Assembly (NCBI GenBank): GCA_002862125.1
Contig: PHSP01000002.1
Location: forward strand, 1-64,000
Direction: 5' to 3'
Length of the DNA stretch: 64,000 nucleotides
Origin: Methylobacter sp. KS41
GTDB taxonomy: Bacteria; Pseudomonadota; Gammaproteobacteria; Methylococcales; Methylomonadaceae
Part shown: positions 43,759 to 53,285 of the stretch, piece after piece
How positions within the stretch are numbered: position 1 is the first letter of the stretch
Layout: the number at the start of each line of letters is the position of its first letter
Made by a program: the position numbers and the translations under genes
The notes under the pieces: generated by a model
The model's input: only the letters and a program-made list of their open reading frames with translations
Told to the model about the DNA's origin: nothing
The model's database searches: none

Positions 43759-44382
43759 CTAATGTCCCTGGTAAAGCTTGTTTTGCCTGATATAGGCAAT
43801 GACAGTATCTGGGAGTAAAAACCCCGGATTTTTTTGTTCCGCGATCATGTTCCTGATAGCTGTTGCCGAAATATCAAGCTGCGTAACTTGCTGAAAGTAT
43901 AACTTACCCGCTGCGTTGTGCGCCAATTGAGTTATCTTGCCGGCTTGCCTGACTTTAAAAAAATCATCGGGATTTTGTAATTCAAAACCTGGCCGGGTCA
44001 TGACGACAATATGCGCGTAATCGAATAAATGCCGCCATTGATGCCAGGTTTTTAACTGATTGAATGCATCGCCGCCGATAAACAACAGTAAAGGTTCAAT
44101 TGGGAATTCCTGCCGTAAGGACATTAGCGTATCAACCATATAAGAAGCGCCGTGACGGTTCAGTTCGCGGGTGTCGATTATTAGCCCAGGCTGATTTTTG
44201 ATAGCCAGTTCCAGCATGTGCAAGCGCATGGTTGCTGTTGCAGCTGGCTGGTCCCGGTGCGGAGGTTGCGCGCTGGGGATTAACCGGACTTCCGTCAAGC
44301 CAAAAATTTCTTTTACTTCCAGCGCCGAGCGTAAATGCCCATAGTGGACGGGATCGAAGGTGCCGCCAAAGATACCGATCAT
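43759..44382 (-). CDS. nadD: Nicotinate-nucleotide adenylyltransferase NadD
   Basis: A 207-residue nucleotidyltransferase that joins nicotinate mononucleotide and ATP to nicotinate adenine dinucleotide in NAD synthesis. GIFGGTFDPVHYGHLR has the (H/T)xGH ATP motif, and the C-terminal DISATAIRNMIA has the ISxTxxR motif. LLFIGGDAFNQLKTWHQWR is the conserved middle region. The ATG begins right after the proA stop, so the two are co-transcribed, as in many gammaproteobacteria. Confidence 0.95.
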   Translation of the reverse strand: MIGIFGGTFDPVHYGHLRSALEVKEIFGLTEVRLIPSAQPPHRDQPAATATMRLHMLELAIKNQPGLIIDTRELNRHGASYMVDTLMSLRQEFPIEPLLLFIGGDAFNQLKTWHQWRHLFDYAHIVVMTRPGFELQNPDDFFKVRQAGKITQLAHNAAGKLYFQQVTQLDISATAIRNMIAEQKNPGFLLPDTVIAYIRQNKLYQGH

Positions 44383-45639
44383 CTATTGCCTGATATGGCC
44401 ATCACCCAGGACGATATATTTCAACGAAGTCAGCCCTTTTAAACCCACGGGGCCACGGGCGTGCAATTTATCGGTGCTAATGCCGATTTCCGCGCCCAAG
44501 CCGTATTCAAAGCCATCGGCAAAACGGGTTGAGGCATTGACCATGACCGAACTGGAATCCACTTCGCGCAGAAAGCGTCTGGCTCGCGTGTAATCTTCGG
44601 TCACAATGGCTTCGGTATGGCTGGAACCGTATTTATTGATGTGTTCCATCGCATCTTCCATATCATGGACAATTTTAATGGCCAAAATCGGCGCCAGATA
44701 TTCAGCGTGCCAGTCTTCCTCGCTTGCTCTTGAGCATTTTGGAATCAGGGAACAGGTTTTAAGGCAGCCGCGCAGTTCAACTCCCAAGTCGAGATAGTTT
44801 TTAGCCAATAACGGCAAGACTTTTGCGGCAATGTGTTCGGCAACCAGCAAGGTTTCCATGGCATTGCAGACGCCATATCGATGGGTTTTGGCGTTGACGG
44901 CAATCCTGATAGCTTTATCCGGGTCGGCTTTATCATCGATATAAACATGGCAAACACCATGAAGATGCTTTATTACAGGAATAGTAGAGTCCTGGGAAAT
45001 ACGTTCTATCAGGCCCTTTCCGCCGCGCGGCACGATAACATCAACGTATTGCTTCATGGTGATTAATTCGCCCACTGCGGCGCGATCCGCTATTGCCACG
45101 ATTTGCACTGCTTCCGCAGGCAAACCGGCCGCTTCAAGACCCTTGGCAATACACGATGCAATGGCCTGATTGGAATGGATGGCTTCCGACCCGCCTCTTA
45201 AAATACAGGCATTGCCGGATTTAAGGCACAATGCCGCCGCATCGACTGTGACATTAGGGCGGGATTCATAAATAATGCCGATAACGCCCAACGGCACGCG
45301 CATTTGACCTACTTGTATGCCGCTTGGCCTATAACACAAATCGCTGATTTCACCGACGGGATCAGGCAAGGAGGCTACCTGTTTTAAGCCTTCTACCATG
45401 GCCTGAATAGCGGAAGGCGTTAACGCCAGTCTGTCCAGCAAAGCGGCATCCAGGCCGTGTTGTTTGCCGGCCGCCAAATCTTTTTGGTTTTCGGTTGCCA
45501 GCAGTTCACGGCTGCTCTCAATCGCCTCGGCAATTTTCAACAAGGCCTGGTTTTTTTTGTCCGTTTCAGCCCGGCTGATTTCTCTTCCTGCCTTCCTGGC
45601 CTGTTGACCAAGGCCCTGCATGTATTCTTTAATATCCAC
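44383..45639 (-). CDS. proA: Gamma-glutamyl phosphate reductase ProA
   Basis: A 418-residue NADPH-dependent enzyme that reduces gamma-glutamyl phosphate to the semialdehyde in proline synthesis. The family blocks are present: [52 protein letters not shown] and the catalytic Cys region [19 protein letters not shown]. Length fits E. coli ProA (417). It begins with GTG, and its stop touches nadD. proB is not in the window. The 276 bp upstream to 45915 hold an AT-rich stretch and a very short GC hairpin, no gene. Confidence 0.95.
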   Translation of the reverse strand: MDIKEYMQGLGQQARKAGREISRAETDKKNQALLKIAEAIESSRELLATENQKDLAAGKQHGLDAALLDRLALTPSAIQAMVEGLKQVASLPDPVGEISDLCYRPSGIQVGQMRVPLGVIGIIYESRPNVTVDAAALCLKSGNACILRGGSEAIHSNQAIASCIAKGLEAAGLPAEAVQIVAIADRAAVGELITMKQYVDVIVPRGGKGLIERISQDSTIPVIKHLHGVCHVYIDDKADPDKAIRIAVNAKTHRYGVCNAMETLLVAEHIAAKVLPLLAKNYLDLGVELRGCLKTCSLIPKCSRASEEDWHAEYLAPILAIKIVHDMEDAMEHINKYGSSHTEAIVTEDYTRARRFLREVDSSSVMVNASTRFADGFEYGLGAEIGISTDKLHARGPVGLKGLTSLKYIVLGDGHIRQ

Positions 45640-45915
45640 TGCGCACTCACTAACCGGATTAATTTATTTGTTCATTATATAGCTATAACAACGTTTTTGA
45701 CAGGTTTTATCGGATTAACTGGCGGATAATAAACGGATTTCTGATCGTGGATTGTATGTTTTTGTGGGCGGAACATGGCACTGGCCCTCGGGCCGGTTTT
45801 CAAGCTTCTAAAGTTGGATTCGATCCCGGTTAGCATTATAAATTAAACTATTAAAGCAATAGTTTCTAATTAAAAACAACGAAGATGGGGTTAATAGGCG
45901 GCGACCGTCCGAAGC

Positions 45916-47694
45916 TTAAAAAGGTTGCTTAAAGACCTGGTTTATGATGTTCAGAAACTTATCAGCCTTCTCGTAACCAACAATGCGGTAAGCATTGCGC
46001 TCCTGTCGATCCGGGCCGAAGAACAAAATCGCGGGCGGGCCGATCAGCCTGAAATGTCTTAACAAGCCCTGATCAGTCGGAGAGTTTTTGGTTACATCGG
46101 CTTGTAGCAGCACGACCCGCGATAAAGCTGCCCGAACCTTTGGATCAGCAAAAGTATTCAGCGCCATTTCCTGGCAAGATGAGCACCAGTCAGCATAAAA
46201 ATCAAGCATGAGCCATTTGTTTTTCGCCTGGGCTTCAGCCAGATTTTGCTGTAATTCCTGGACGGTGCCAATCTTTTTAAATTTAGGCGCAAGCGATAGT
46301 TGTTCTTTGCATGCGACGGCCACGCTGCATAGAAGAGGCCGCAGAGCGCCGGGTGGGTTAGTGGAAATCCCCACCCACAACAGAATACTGTAAACCCCTG
46401 CAAGCAGTCCTGCGCCCCGCCAGCGCTTTTTCCATAGCATGAGCATAACTGGAAAAATCACCAATAGCGAGCATAACGCCAGGGTAACCGCCGGCGACAG
46501 GATGCGGCTTAATAGCCAAACCGCTACGGCCAAAAGCCCCATGCCAAAAATGACGTTGGTGATAGCCATCCAGTCGCCTGCCTTGGGCAATAATTTACCG
46601 GCATAGGTGCCGATGATAAGCAGCGGTAGTCCCATGCCTAATCCTAACGCAAACAGTGCCAAGCCCCCGATATAGGCGTCGCCGGTTTGTCCGATATAAA
46701 TTAGTGCGCCGGTCAAAGGCGCAGTGACGCAAGGTCCGATAGCCAAAGCTGAAAGGCTGCCCATCACCATAGCTCCCAACACGCTTCCACCTCGCTGTCT
46801 GGAACTGATAGCCATGACCCTGTTTTGTATGAATGCCGGAATTTGAATCTGGAAGCCGCCAAGCATCGATAGCGCCAGCAGTACAAAAATCCCGCTGAAA
46901 GCAATGATTACCCACGGTTCCTGAAAAAAAGCCTGAAGATTGCTGCCGAAAAGTCCTGCGAGGACGCCGAAAACCGTATAGGTCAGTGCGGAGGCCAGCA
47001 CATAGCTCAGGGATAACCAAAATGCTCTGCGCGCGTTAAGGTTAGAGCCCTGTCCGGCAACAATACCGGAAAGAATAGGCAACATCGGAAAAATGCACGG
47101 CGTAAATGCCAGTAATAGCCCGAAACCCATAAAGCTCAACGTAATTATCCATGCCGAGCCGGTTTTTAATGAGGCGGCGATGCGATTCTGTTCGGAGATA
47201 AACGGCATGGATTTATCTGTTGTAGAAGCGCTGCCCCACCAACTAAAGCTTTCATCTGATAAATCAACAGGTACGGTTTGTTGGATAGGCATATAACAAA
47301 CGCCTGCATCGGCACAACCCTGGAAAGTCACTTCCAACATCAGCTTATCGAGTTTTGGATCCTGACGCTCAAGAGAGACTTCTACTTCAAGGTGATCGCG
47401 ATAAATTCCCACATCACCGAAAAATTCATCGTGTTTGGTATGGCTGGCGGGAAAGGCCGGCTCTCCTGCTTTTATACCGGAAGTCAGTGAGACAAACTTG
47501 AATTTATGACGGTACAGGTAATAGCCGTTGGCAATATCCCAGGATAGCAACAGCCTGTCTGCTGTCTTTACCTTGGATGAAAATTGAAAAGCCCGCTCAG
47601 GCGGTAAAAGATCCGCTGAATCGACAGCGAATGTCTGACTGGCGAACAAGATCGTCAGCCAAGACAGGAATGTTAAGATTGATAGTTTTGCCAT
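45916..47694 (-). CDS. dsbD: Thiol:disulfide interchange protein DsbD
   Basis: A 592-residue inner-membrane reductase that carries electrons from cytoplasmic thioredoxin to periplasmic thiol proteins. Domain 1 (after the signal) has Cys127 and Cys133 (GCADAGVCYMP). The eight-helix domain has Cys200 (FTPCIFPMLP) and Cys322 (IGPCVTAPLTG). The C-terminal thioredoxin domain has CSSC at 504-507 where CVAC is common. ATG 47694 with GGAGGG upstream is preferred over a TTG start five codons earlier. It stands 158 bp downstream of the NosL-barrel gene on the same strand and could keep the Cys of NosL, TlpA-like and copper proteins reduced. Confidence 0.93.
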   Translation of the reverse strand: MAKLSILTFLSWLTILFASQTFAVDSADLLPPERAFQFSSKVKTADRLLLSWDIANGYYLYRHKFKFVSLTSGIKAGEPAFPASHTKHDEFFGDVGIYRDHLEVEVSLERQDPKLDKLMLEVTFQGCADAGVCYMPIQQTVPVDLSDESFSWWGSASTTDKSMPFISEQNRIAASLKTGSAWIITLSFMGFGLLLAFTPCIFPMLPILSGIVAGQGSNLNARRAFWLSLSYVLASALTYTVFGVLAGLFGSNLQAFFQEPWVIIAFSGIFVLLALSMLGGFQIQIPAFIQNRVMAISSRQRGGSVLGAMVMGSLSALAIGPCVTAPLTGALIYIGQTGDAYIGGLALFALGLGMGLPLLIIGTYAGKLLPKAGDWMAITNVIFGMGLLAVAVWLLSRILSPAVTLALCSLLVIFPVMLMLWKKRWRGAGLLAGVYSILLWVGISTNPPGALRPLLCSVAVACKEQLSLAPKFKKIGTVQELQQNLAEAQAKNKWLMLDFYADWCSSCQEMALNTFADPKVRAALSRVVLLQADVTKNSPTDQGLLRHFRLIGPPAILFFGPDRQERNAYRIVGYEKADKFLNIINQVFKQPF

Positions 47695-47867
47695 AAACAA
47701 ACCCTCCAAAGAGGCCTCGATTAATAGAAAATTTGACTCTGATTTTTTAGGAGGTTCATGGTTGCATCAAATTTTATCGGATTTGCAATTAATTACATTT
47801 CTTCAAAAAGCGGGGTCATCCGGCTCGCCCGCATGCAACACAGGCGAACCGGCTTAAGGGTTAAGGA

Positions 47868-49301
47868 TTAATCATACGGAGAGGCCCGGAAGGTCCAAAC
47901 TATGGAGGTATTAACGAAGAATCCGTCTCCCAGTTGAACCTGCTGGAACTGACCCCTGGCACTTGACATATTCTGGTAGTTCAAACTCTGATAAACCGGT
48001 AAGCCGACCGAACTCCGGAACTTGAAATTACCGCCAAAGGCGTTAAGGAAGCGGTAATCGGAGACGACCGCCAGATTGGCGGCAGTGCCGCCGGTATTGC
48101 CGATTTTGACGCCATTGTCGGTATTCTTCTGCGTATAGAGGGCGTCCATTTCGATACCGACCATCCAGTTATAGTTTGGCGTGTAGTGCAAACCAAAACC
48201 GGCGGTAGCGACATCACCGTAGGCATAGTGGTCGCTATTTTCAGGGTTGGCATTATAGAGAAGCATTGTGTGCAGCCAGAAATCTTTCCAGCGCTGAGAG
48301 TAGAGCAGCCCGCCGGTGAAGGTTGCGACACCTTTTCCTAGTTGCAGTCCCTGCGGCGTGGAGATCAATTTGGTCGTCGCATCACGAGAGTTATCAAATT
48401 GGCCGGTGGGCAAGGTGGCGCCGAGCAGAACGGTAGCAAACTTATCCCAGCGAGTGCTGCGCCACATGTTGTAACGCCCTTCGAGGCTAATGTCGCCGAT
48501 GCCGCTGGTGTCAAATACTGACTCTCCGTACGTTCCAGGCTGAATGGGTTTGCCTTTTACCGGTTTTGGCTGCGTTTGCGTCAGGGTACTCATGCTTTTT
48601 TCAAACCAGGGCACGTTCATGAACAGCGCAAGATTGTCTATTGGCGAGTAATTGAACGTCAGGGCTTGCTGATTTACCTGCATTCTATTTGGAGTTTTGG
48701 GCTGAGCCGGGTTGCCCTGGATGAAATCACGTGGAGTCACGCTGTTGGAACCGGGTTTTACCTGATTTGCCTGGTTGTATCCATAGACAATGCCGGCGCT
48801 GAAGTTACCCGCGCCTGGAGTTACTGCGGTGCGTATCCGGAACGGCGTGGTCGTGCCCACGGGTGATACGTCATCGTAGGCAACGTTGAAGTCGATTACT
48901 TCGCCGCCTTCTTTGGCAACGAAAGCTTCAGCCTCCTCGCGCTTGGCGAAGGCGATGTAATTGGGGACCATGTCCGGTATCACGTTACTGCCGAGCACAT
49001 AAGTGGCCGTTTGCGCATCCACCAGTTTGCCGGTGACCCAGTCATGCACTTTTACCGATTTGAACGCGGAGTAACCGCCGGCATCCTCGACTTCTCGCAG
49101 CATGCAGGCGACGCCGCAGGTATGCTCCGTCGTGCCGTCCTTAAGAACTAATTCCGCGGCAGTCTTTTGGTAGCGGTCGATGTACATGCCGCAGACCCGG
49201 CAGCTTTCACGCTTTTTCGTCTCCTCGGCCGAGACTTCCTCCGGCATTAAGTTAAACTGGAATACCACCAGCATGAACGTCATTTTAATAACCGTTTTCA
49301 T
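47868..49301 (-). CDS. NosL copper-chaperone domain fused to an outer-membrane barrel
   Basis: A 477-residue exported protein. After the signal peptide, residues about 30-145 are a NosL domain: Cys34 and Cys37-Gly-Met39 (SCRVCGMY), then His60, Cys62 and Cys66 (HTCGVACML). From about 155 the sequence changes to long alternating strands with aromatic residues (FRIRTAVTPGAGNFSAGIVY through NTSIVWTFRASPYD) typical of an outer-membrane transporter-like barrel ending in an aromatic-rich strand. NosL proteins bind Cu(I) for nitrous oxide reductase; fusion to a barrel is unusual. ATG 49301 has AAGGAG; the frame is open to 49463, overlapping the TlpA-like gene. No nosZ nearby. Confidence 0.8.
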   Translation of the reverse strand: MKTVIKMTFMLVVFQFNLMPEEVSAEETKKRESCRVCGMYIDRYQKTAAELVLKDGTTEHTCGVACMLREVEDAGGYSAFKSVKVHDWVTGKLVDAQTATYVLGSNVIPDMVPNYIAFAKREEAEAFVAKEGGEVIDFNVAYDDVSPVGTTTPFRIRTAVTPGAGNFSAGIVYGYNQANQVKPGSNSVTPRDFIQGNPAQPKTPNRMQVNQQALTFNYSPIDNLALFMNVPWFEKSMSTLTQTQPKPVKGKPIQPGTYGESVFDTSGIGDISLEGRYNMWRSTRWDKFATVLLGATLPTGQFDNSRDATTKLISTPQGLQLGKGVATFTGGLLYSQRWKDFWLHTMLLYNANPENSDHYAYGDVATAGFGLHYTPNYNWMVGIEMDALYTQKNTDNGVKIGNTGGTAANLAVVSDYRFLNAFGGNFKFRSSVGLPVYQSLNYQNMSSARGQFQQVQLGDGFFVNTSIVWTFRASPYD

Positions 49302-49821
49302 AAAATACTCCTTTGTATAAGATGGTTGTAAACCGTTTTTCATAGTCATCGATTCCGGCTTCACCGGTAATCTTGTCTTGTACAATGCCTTCCTCATCGA
49401 TAATAAAGGTGGTTGGCAGCCCGATGACGCCAAAGTCTTTGGCTGCCAGACCGTATTCATCAACCAGCATGGGATAGGTCAGATGATCGAACTGCTTGAG
49501 CCTTTCATCAGTTTTGATGAATTGGCTTTCATTAATCCCTACCGGAACAAAGCCCTTGTCCTTGTATTTTTTATAAAGCGGCTCCAGAGCCAAAAGAATC
49601 CCCTTGTCACAGCAATTGCAATCAAGACCCCAAAAGTGCACGAACGCGACTTTGCCTTTGATGTCTCGGGGCAGAGTCACGGATTTTCCTTGGAAGTCGG
49701 TTAAGGTGACGTTAGGGACAGTATCTCCGATTTGTAATCCCGTTCGCTTATTGCATCCGCTGAGCATCGTAGCGACTATCAGGCCAAGCAGCATTGGTTT
49801 CAAATGCTTGATCATTCTCAT
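49285..49821 (-). CDS. TlpA-family thiol-disulphide lipoprotein with CNCC site
   Basis: A 178-residue lipoprotein (lipobox LSGC, Cys23) with a thioredoxin-like domain. The active site FWGLDCNCC (Cys68, Cys70, Cys71) keeps a CxxC but has an extra Cys inside it, where CxPC is usual. The cis-Pro loop is GLPTTFIID. Extra cysteines suit metal or persulphide handling, which fits the copper neighbourhood. The start overlaps the NosL stop by 4 bp and the 3' end overlaps the barrel gene by 17 bp. Redox partner likely DsbD. Confidence 0.85.
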   Translation of the reverse strand: MRMIKHLKPMLLGLIVATMLSGCNKRTGLQIGDTVPNVTLTDFQGKSVTLPRDIKGKVAFVHFWGLDCNCCDKGILLALEPLYKKYKDKGFVPVGINESQFIKTDERLKQFDHLTYPMLVDEYGLAAKDFGVIGLPTTFIIDEEGIVQDKITGEAGIDDYEKRFTTILYKGVFYENGY

Positions 49822-50318
49822 GTCCGGCGGTCCAGCGATTCGATGAGAGCAGGAGTTACATCCTGAAAGCGGATGATGGATTTGCCTTTATGATCTTCCA
49901 GGAATTCCTGCGCTGATTCCTGGTCCTTAAAGGGCAGCAATTCATGGCCCATCGGCCCTAAAACGTCCGATCCGATCACAAAAAAGGCCGTTTTGGCATT
50001 AATCAACTCCACGTCATAATAGTCCGTCACGTAAATGTCCTTGATATTGTTAGCCGACTCTCCGGGCGTATATTTCTCTGTGTCGAAGATATGCTTGAAC
50101 ATATCCTTGGCGCCGTCGTAGAAATAATACGCACCATCCCTAAAGCTGATTTGGGCAACCCATTTCGGGTATTTGTAGACAAACATTCCGCACACCGGGC
50201 AGCGGTCGGCTTTTTTGATGGTAACCGTTGGTTCATCGGCATGGCTGATGTCCATGCTGAAAAACAGGATAAACAAGGTCAACCACAGCATGATATTTAA
50301 AAAAAATCTGGGGCGCAT
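49818..50318 (-). CDS. NosL-family copper chaperone
   Basis: A 166-residue exported protein. Signal peptide MRPRFFLN to ISHADEP. The NosL motif is Cys40-Pro-Val-Cys43-Gly-Met45 (DRCPVCGMFV), then ISFRDGAYYFYDGAKDMFKH and DYYDVELINAKTAFFVIGSD, all standard for the family. It is not lipidated (no lipobox). I prefer the ATG at 50318; 50351 would add a long basic leader overlapping the membrane-protein gene, and neither has a strong ribosome site. It sits between a membrane protein and the TlpA-like gene, with the ABC transporter upstream. A second NosL domain follows in the same operon. Confidence 0.88.
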   Translation of the reverse strand: MRPRFFLNIMLWLTLFILFFSMDISHADEPTVTIKKADRCPVCGMFVYKYPKWVAQISFRDGAYYFYDGAKDMFKHIFDTEKYTPGESANNIKDIYVTDYYDVELINAKTAFFVIGSDVLGPMGHELLPFKDQESAQEFLEDHKGKSIIRFQDVTPALIESLDRRT

Positions 50319-50334
50319 AGTCTCAGGATAGGGT

Positions 50335-51348
50335 TTAATAAACGACTTCATAGGAAATAACAAGGCTTGAGGAGACGATTTTATAAGTAACCAAGGCGGT
50401 AAATGCTGCGTATAAAATAACGGAAGTCAGCGCCAGTTTGCGGATGAAGCCGCTCAGCATGAGCTTCAGGCTTTCAACATTGCGGGAAGGACTCAAAACG
50501 CCGACGCCAAGGCCAGACACCACAGCGCCGAACAAAATTATGTAAAGGAGGTAACCGATATAACTGTACTCTTCCATGATGATGCAGAAGGGACAGTGAT
50601 GGGTCGGCAACTCATAGATGTAGAGCGATATGGAGGAAATGATGGCTGCCAGTGAAATAAGAAATATCAGCAAGCTCAGCGCGGCATAGAGATAACCGCC
50701 TAGTCCCTTGAGATAAAAAACAATCCCGCAAATCAGCGTGCATGACATGACGCCATAAAAAAACCATAGCATAGGCAGTGCAGGCATTGACGCAATTTCA
50801 GAGCCTAAGCCCGTTACCCGCTCACTACTGAACAAACTGCCGCAGCAGGAAGTAATGACATCCGGTTTCATGCCCAGAAAGTAGGCGCTCTCCAGAATCA
50901 TTTCCAGGATGATTACAGGTGCAACAAACGCCAGCAGCTGGTATTTCCTTTTGATGAGCGGGTAGTCGTATCCCTGATTGTCGGCATAATTCAAAATCAG
51001 CCAAAGCCCGGCCAGGATAAAGTTTAAAATTTTCAGCGTCAGCGCGGGATAACCATAGGGATCGACGTTTAATGTTCCTACCGCGCACATGGCGCCGACA
51101 AAAAGCGGAGCGAGGCTGTCGGCGGTAAATATGAACAAAAACAGGGACAGTAATTGCAAACCGAAAACATACGAGAGCAGGGTCGAAATCAGATAAGTTT
51201 TGCGCTCCAACACCAGCTGGAGTTCATGGCCGCTTTGAATATCCCAATATCTTAGAATCTGCACGCCATAAAACATGGCATACAACACCATGCCGCTGGA
51301 GATATAGGAAGCCAGAAGATTAGCGATCACAGAGGGATGAAGGATCAC
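50335..51348 (-). CDS. Polytopic membrane protein with HCPFC motif
   Basis: A 337-residue protein with about eight to nine helices, not recognised as a named family. A conspicuous LPTHHCPFCIIMEE lies near residue 250, just after a helix, so the His pair and CxxC would sit at the membrane edge. A second pair, Cys-Cys, is in TSCCGSLF near residue 165. These could bind metal or exchange disulphides. GTG start overlaps the ABC ATPase stop by 4 bp. Its place between the ABC transporter and NosL suggests it forms part of the same export or loading complex. Function is inferred from context only. Confidence 0.6.
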   Translation of the reverse strand: MILHPSVIANLLASYISSGMVLYAMFYGVQILRYWDIQSGHELQLVLERKTYLISTLLSYVFGLQLLSLFLFIFTADSLAPLFVGAMCAVGTLNVDPYGYPALTLKILNFILAGLWLILNYADNQGYDYPLIKRKYQLLAFVAPVIILEMILESAYFLGMKPDVITSCCGSLFSSERVTGLGSEIASMPALPMLWFFYGVMSCTLICGIVFYLKGLGGYLYAALSLLIFLISLAAIISSISLYIYELPTHHCPFCIIMEEYSYIGYLLYIILFGAVVSGLGVGVLSPSRNVESLKLMLSGFIRKLALTSVILYAAFTALVTYKIVSSSLVISYEVVY

Positions 51349-52025
51349 GCCGGCTTGTCCTCGATTCGGCCATCGCGCAGGTTAACCACCCTGTCCACCA
51401 TCGAGGACTCAAAGACCAGGGGGTCATGGCTGGTGATGATGACGGTTTTACCTTCCGCTTTGAATTTCTCGATAATTTCCATGAAGCGATAAGATAGTTT
51501 GGTATCAAGATGCGCGGTCGGTTCATCGGCTATGATGATATGCGGGTCGTTAATTAAAGCTCGCACGATAGAGGCCCGCTGCGCTTCTCCACCCGATAGC
51601 CATTCCACCTTCGAAGCCGCCTTGTTGGCTATATTGAGCTCGGCCAGACCTTTCATTGCCTTGACTTTCAGATGCAAACGCTGTTCCCCCAGCGGGTAGG
51701 CCGGCAGCATGACATTATCCAATACGGAAATGCCCTTGATAAGATTGGGCTGCTGGAAAATGAAGCCGAAGGTCTTGCGGCGAATATCGGTCAAAAACCG
51801 TTCCGGCAGACTGGTAATTTCACGTCCTTTCAACTTTACGCGCCCTGCCGAAGGCCGGCTCATGCAGGCAACAATGCTTAACAGCGTGGTTTTTCCCGAA
51901 CCGCTAGGGCCTTTCAGCACGGTGACCCGGTTTTCCTCTATAGTCAGATTGACGCTGTTCAGCGCCGGAAACTCGCTGGGATTGCCGGCGTTGAACACTT
52001 TTTTAACATTCATAAGTTCGATCAT
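51345..52025 (-). CDS. ABC transporter ATPase (LolD/MacB type)
   Basis: A 226-residue ATPase. Walker A GPSGSGKTTLL, Q-loop FIFQQPNLIKG, signature LSGGEAQRASIVRAL and Walker B IIIADEPTAHLD, followed by the H-loop TSHD. It matches the MacB/LolD group, which power permeases working from the membrane on periplasmic substrates rather than transporting through a central channel. GGAG is 9 nt upstream of the ATG, inside the permease gene's end. Paired with the FtsX-like permease, it is the energy source of the copper-linked operon. Confidence 0.93.
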   Translation of the reverse strand: MIELMNVKKVFNAGNPSEFPALNSVNLTIEENRVTVLKGPSGSGKTTLLSIVACMSRPSAGRVKLKGREITSLPERFLTDIRRKTFGFIFQQPNLIKGISVLDNVMLPAYPLGEQRLHLKVKAMKGLAELNIANKAASKVEWLSGGEAQRASIVRALINDPHIIIADEPTAHLDTKLSYRFMEIIEKFKAEGKTVIITSHDPLVFESSMVDRVVNLRDGRIEDKPA

Positions 52026-52028
52026 GAC

Positions 52029-53285
52029 TTATTCTCCAGTAAAGCGCATCGCCGAATCAGGGTCGATGGTCGCGGCTCGCCAGATGGGAACAATGGTCGC
52101 CACGGTATAGGGAACCACGGTCAGAAAAAACAGCGTAGTTAGCTGTTCCAGATTGACAAAAGGCGTCAGTTCGAAATTGGGATAAAGACTCGACCAGCCC
52201 TTAAGCGCCGGTTCGAATACAATGGAACCGGTAAAAAAGACATGCACGTAGGCCAGAATCACGCCGGTAAAAAATGCCGTCAGCGAAACCACGGCCCCTT
52301 CCCAGAATTTCATCTGGATGACGTCCGAGGTTTCCCAGCCCACGGCCTTCAGAATGCCGATCTCCCGTCTTTCACCGGCGCTCAGCCCCGAGGCCTTGTC
52401 CCAGGCGAAAATAACGAAGGCAAGCACGGCAGCCGAGAAAATAACGATCATCATGCCGCCTCGCCAGTTAAAGATGGAGTCATAAGTTCTCAGAATCTCA
52501 ACCCGGCTAATCGGCCGGGCTTCGGGCAGGGCTTTCCTAATTTTGGACGCCACCATTTCCACTTCACTGGGATTGTTGACGGCAACGGTCACATCGGTCA
52601 CATAGCGGTTGTCGATGCCAAAGAGTTTTCTAAAGTCTTCAGCGGTAATCAACAGCAAATCGGAGGAGACCAGTTCGGATTGTGAGGACAAGGCGCCGGC
52701 AATCCTGAGGTTCAACACGCTGCCGTCAAAGGCGCGAAACGGCATGTAGTCGTCCTTGCCGATATCGCGAAGACGGGCAATGCCGTTGCCGGTGATCAGG
52801 GTTCCAGGTTCAAGCACGGCGCCGCCCAGTTCAAATAGAGGTTTTGACTTATCAGCCTGCTGGCCGCCGGATTCGCTAACGACCACAGTGGTTTTGGCGG
52901 ATGGTCTGGATTTGCCGGAAGTGTCTCCGTTGGCTGGCGGAACGAGCAAGGTGTAATTGGCGCTAACAAGGCCATCGTAATAATAGCCCCATAACCGGCT
53001 TTCGACGGCAGCCACCCCCCGGATTTTTTTAAGGGTGTCAATGTAACTGACCGGAAATAGATCATGCCGCCCGGCCACTATTTTTTGCACAATTATTTCC
53101 GGCGTGTCTTTTAATATGAGCGAGGCTTCTTTTTTGATTGAGTACGTGAAGAACATCGTCGAAGCCAGCATGAAAACGATGAGCGTATATAAAGCCAGCA
53201 AGCCAAAATTTTTCACCTTTCTGCGCAGTAGCGAAGAAATGGTGAAATCGATAATGTAACGTTGTTTTTCAATCCACTGTCTCAT
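52029..53285 (-). CDS. FtsX/MacB-like ABC transporter permease
   Basis: A 418-residue permease with the four-helix MacB/LolCE layout: one N-terminal helix (LLALYTLIVFMLASTMFFTY), a periplasmic domain (about 60-290) and three C-terminal helices (MMIVIFSAAVLAFVIFAW, VVSLTAFFTGVILAYVHVFF, LFFLTVVPYTVATIVPIW). The stretch LSAGERREIGILKAVGW is the conserved coupling helix. ATG 53285 overlaps the upstream stop by 4 bp; a longer frame to 53426 lies inside that gene and is rejected. Such transporters move lipoproteins or pull envelope proteins, so a role in placing the NosL or lipoprotein components is possible. Confidence 0.9.
   Translation of the reverse strand: MRQWIEKQRYIIDFTISSLLRRKVKNFGLLALYTLIVFMLASTMFFTYSIKKEASLILKDTPEIIVQKIVAGRHDLFPVSYIDTLKKIRGVAAVESRLWGYYYDGLVSANYTLLVPPANGDTSGKSRPSAKTTVVVSESGGQQADKSKPLFELGGAVLEPGTLITGNGIARLRDIGKDDYMPFRAFDGSVLNLRIAGALSSQSELVSSDLLLITAEDFRKLFGIDNRYVTDVTVAVNNPSEVEMVASKIRKALPEARPISRVEILRTYDSIFNWRGGMMIVIFSAAVLAFVIFAWDKASGLSAGERREIGILKAVGWETSDVIQMKFWEGAVVSLTAFFTGVILAYVHVFFTGSIVFEPALKGWSSLYPNFELTPFVNLEQLTTLFFLTVVPYTVATIVPIWRAATIDPDSAMRFTGE

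Noticed and set aside
45783..45794. GGCCCTCGGGCC hairpin between proA and dsbD
   Set aside because: The loop is only two bases and no T-run follows on the minus strand, where both neighbouring genes lie.
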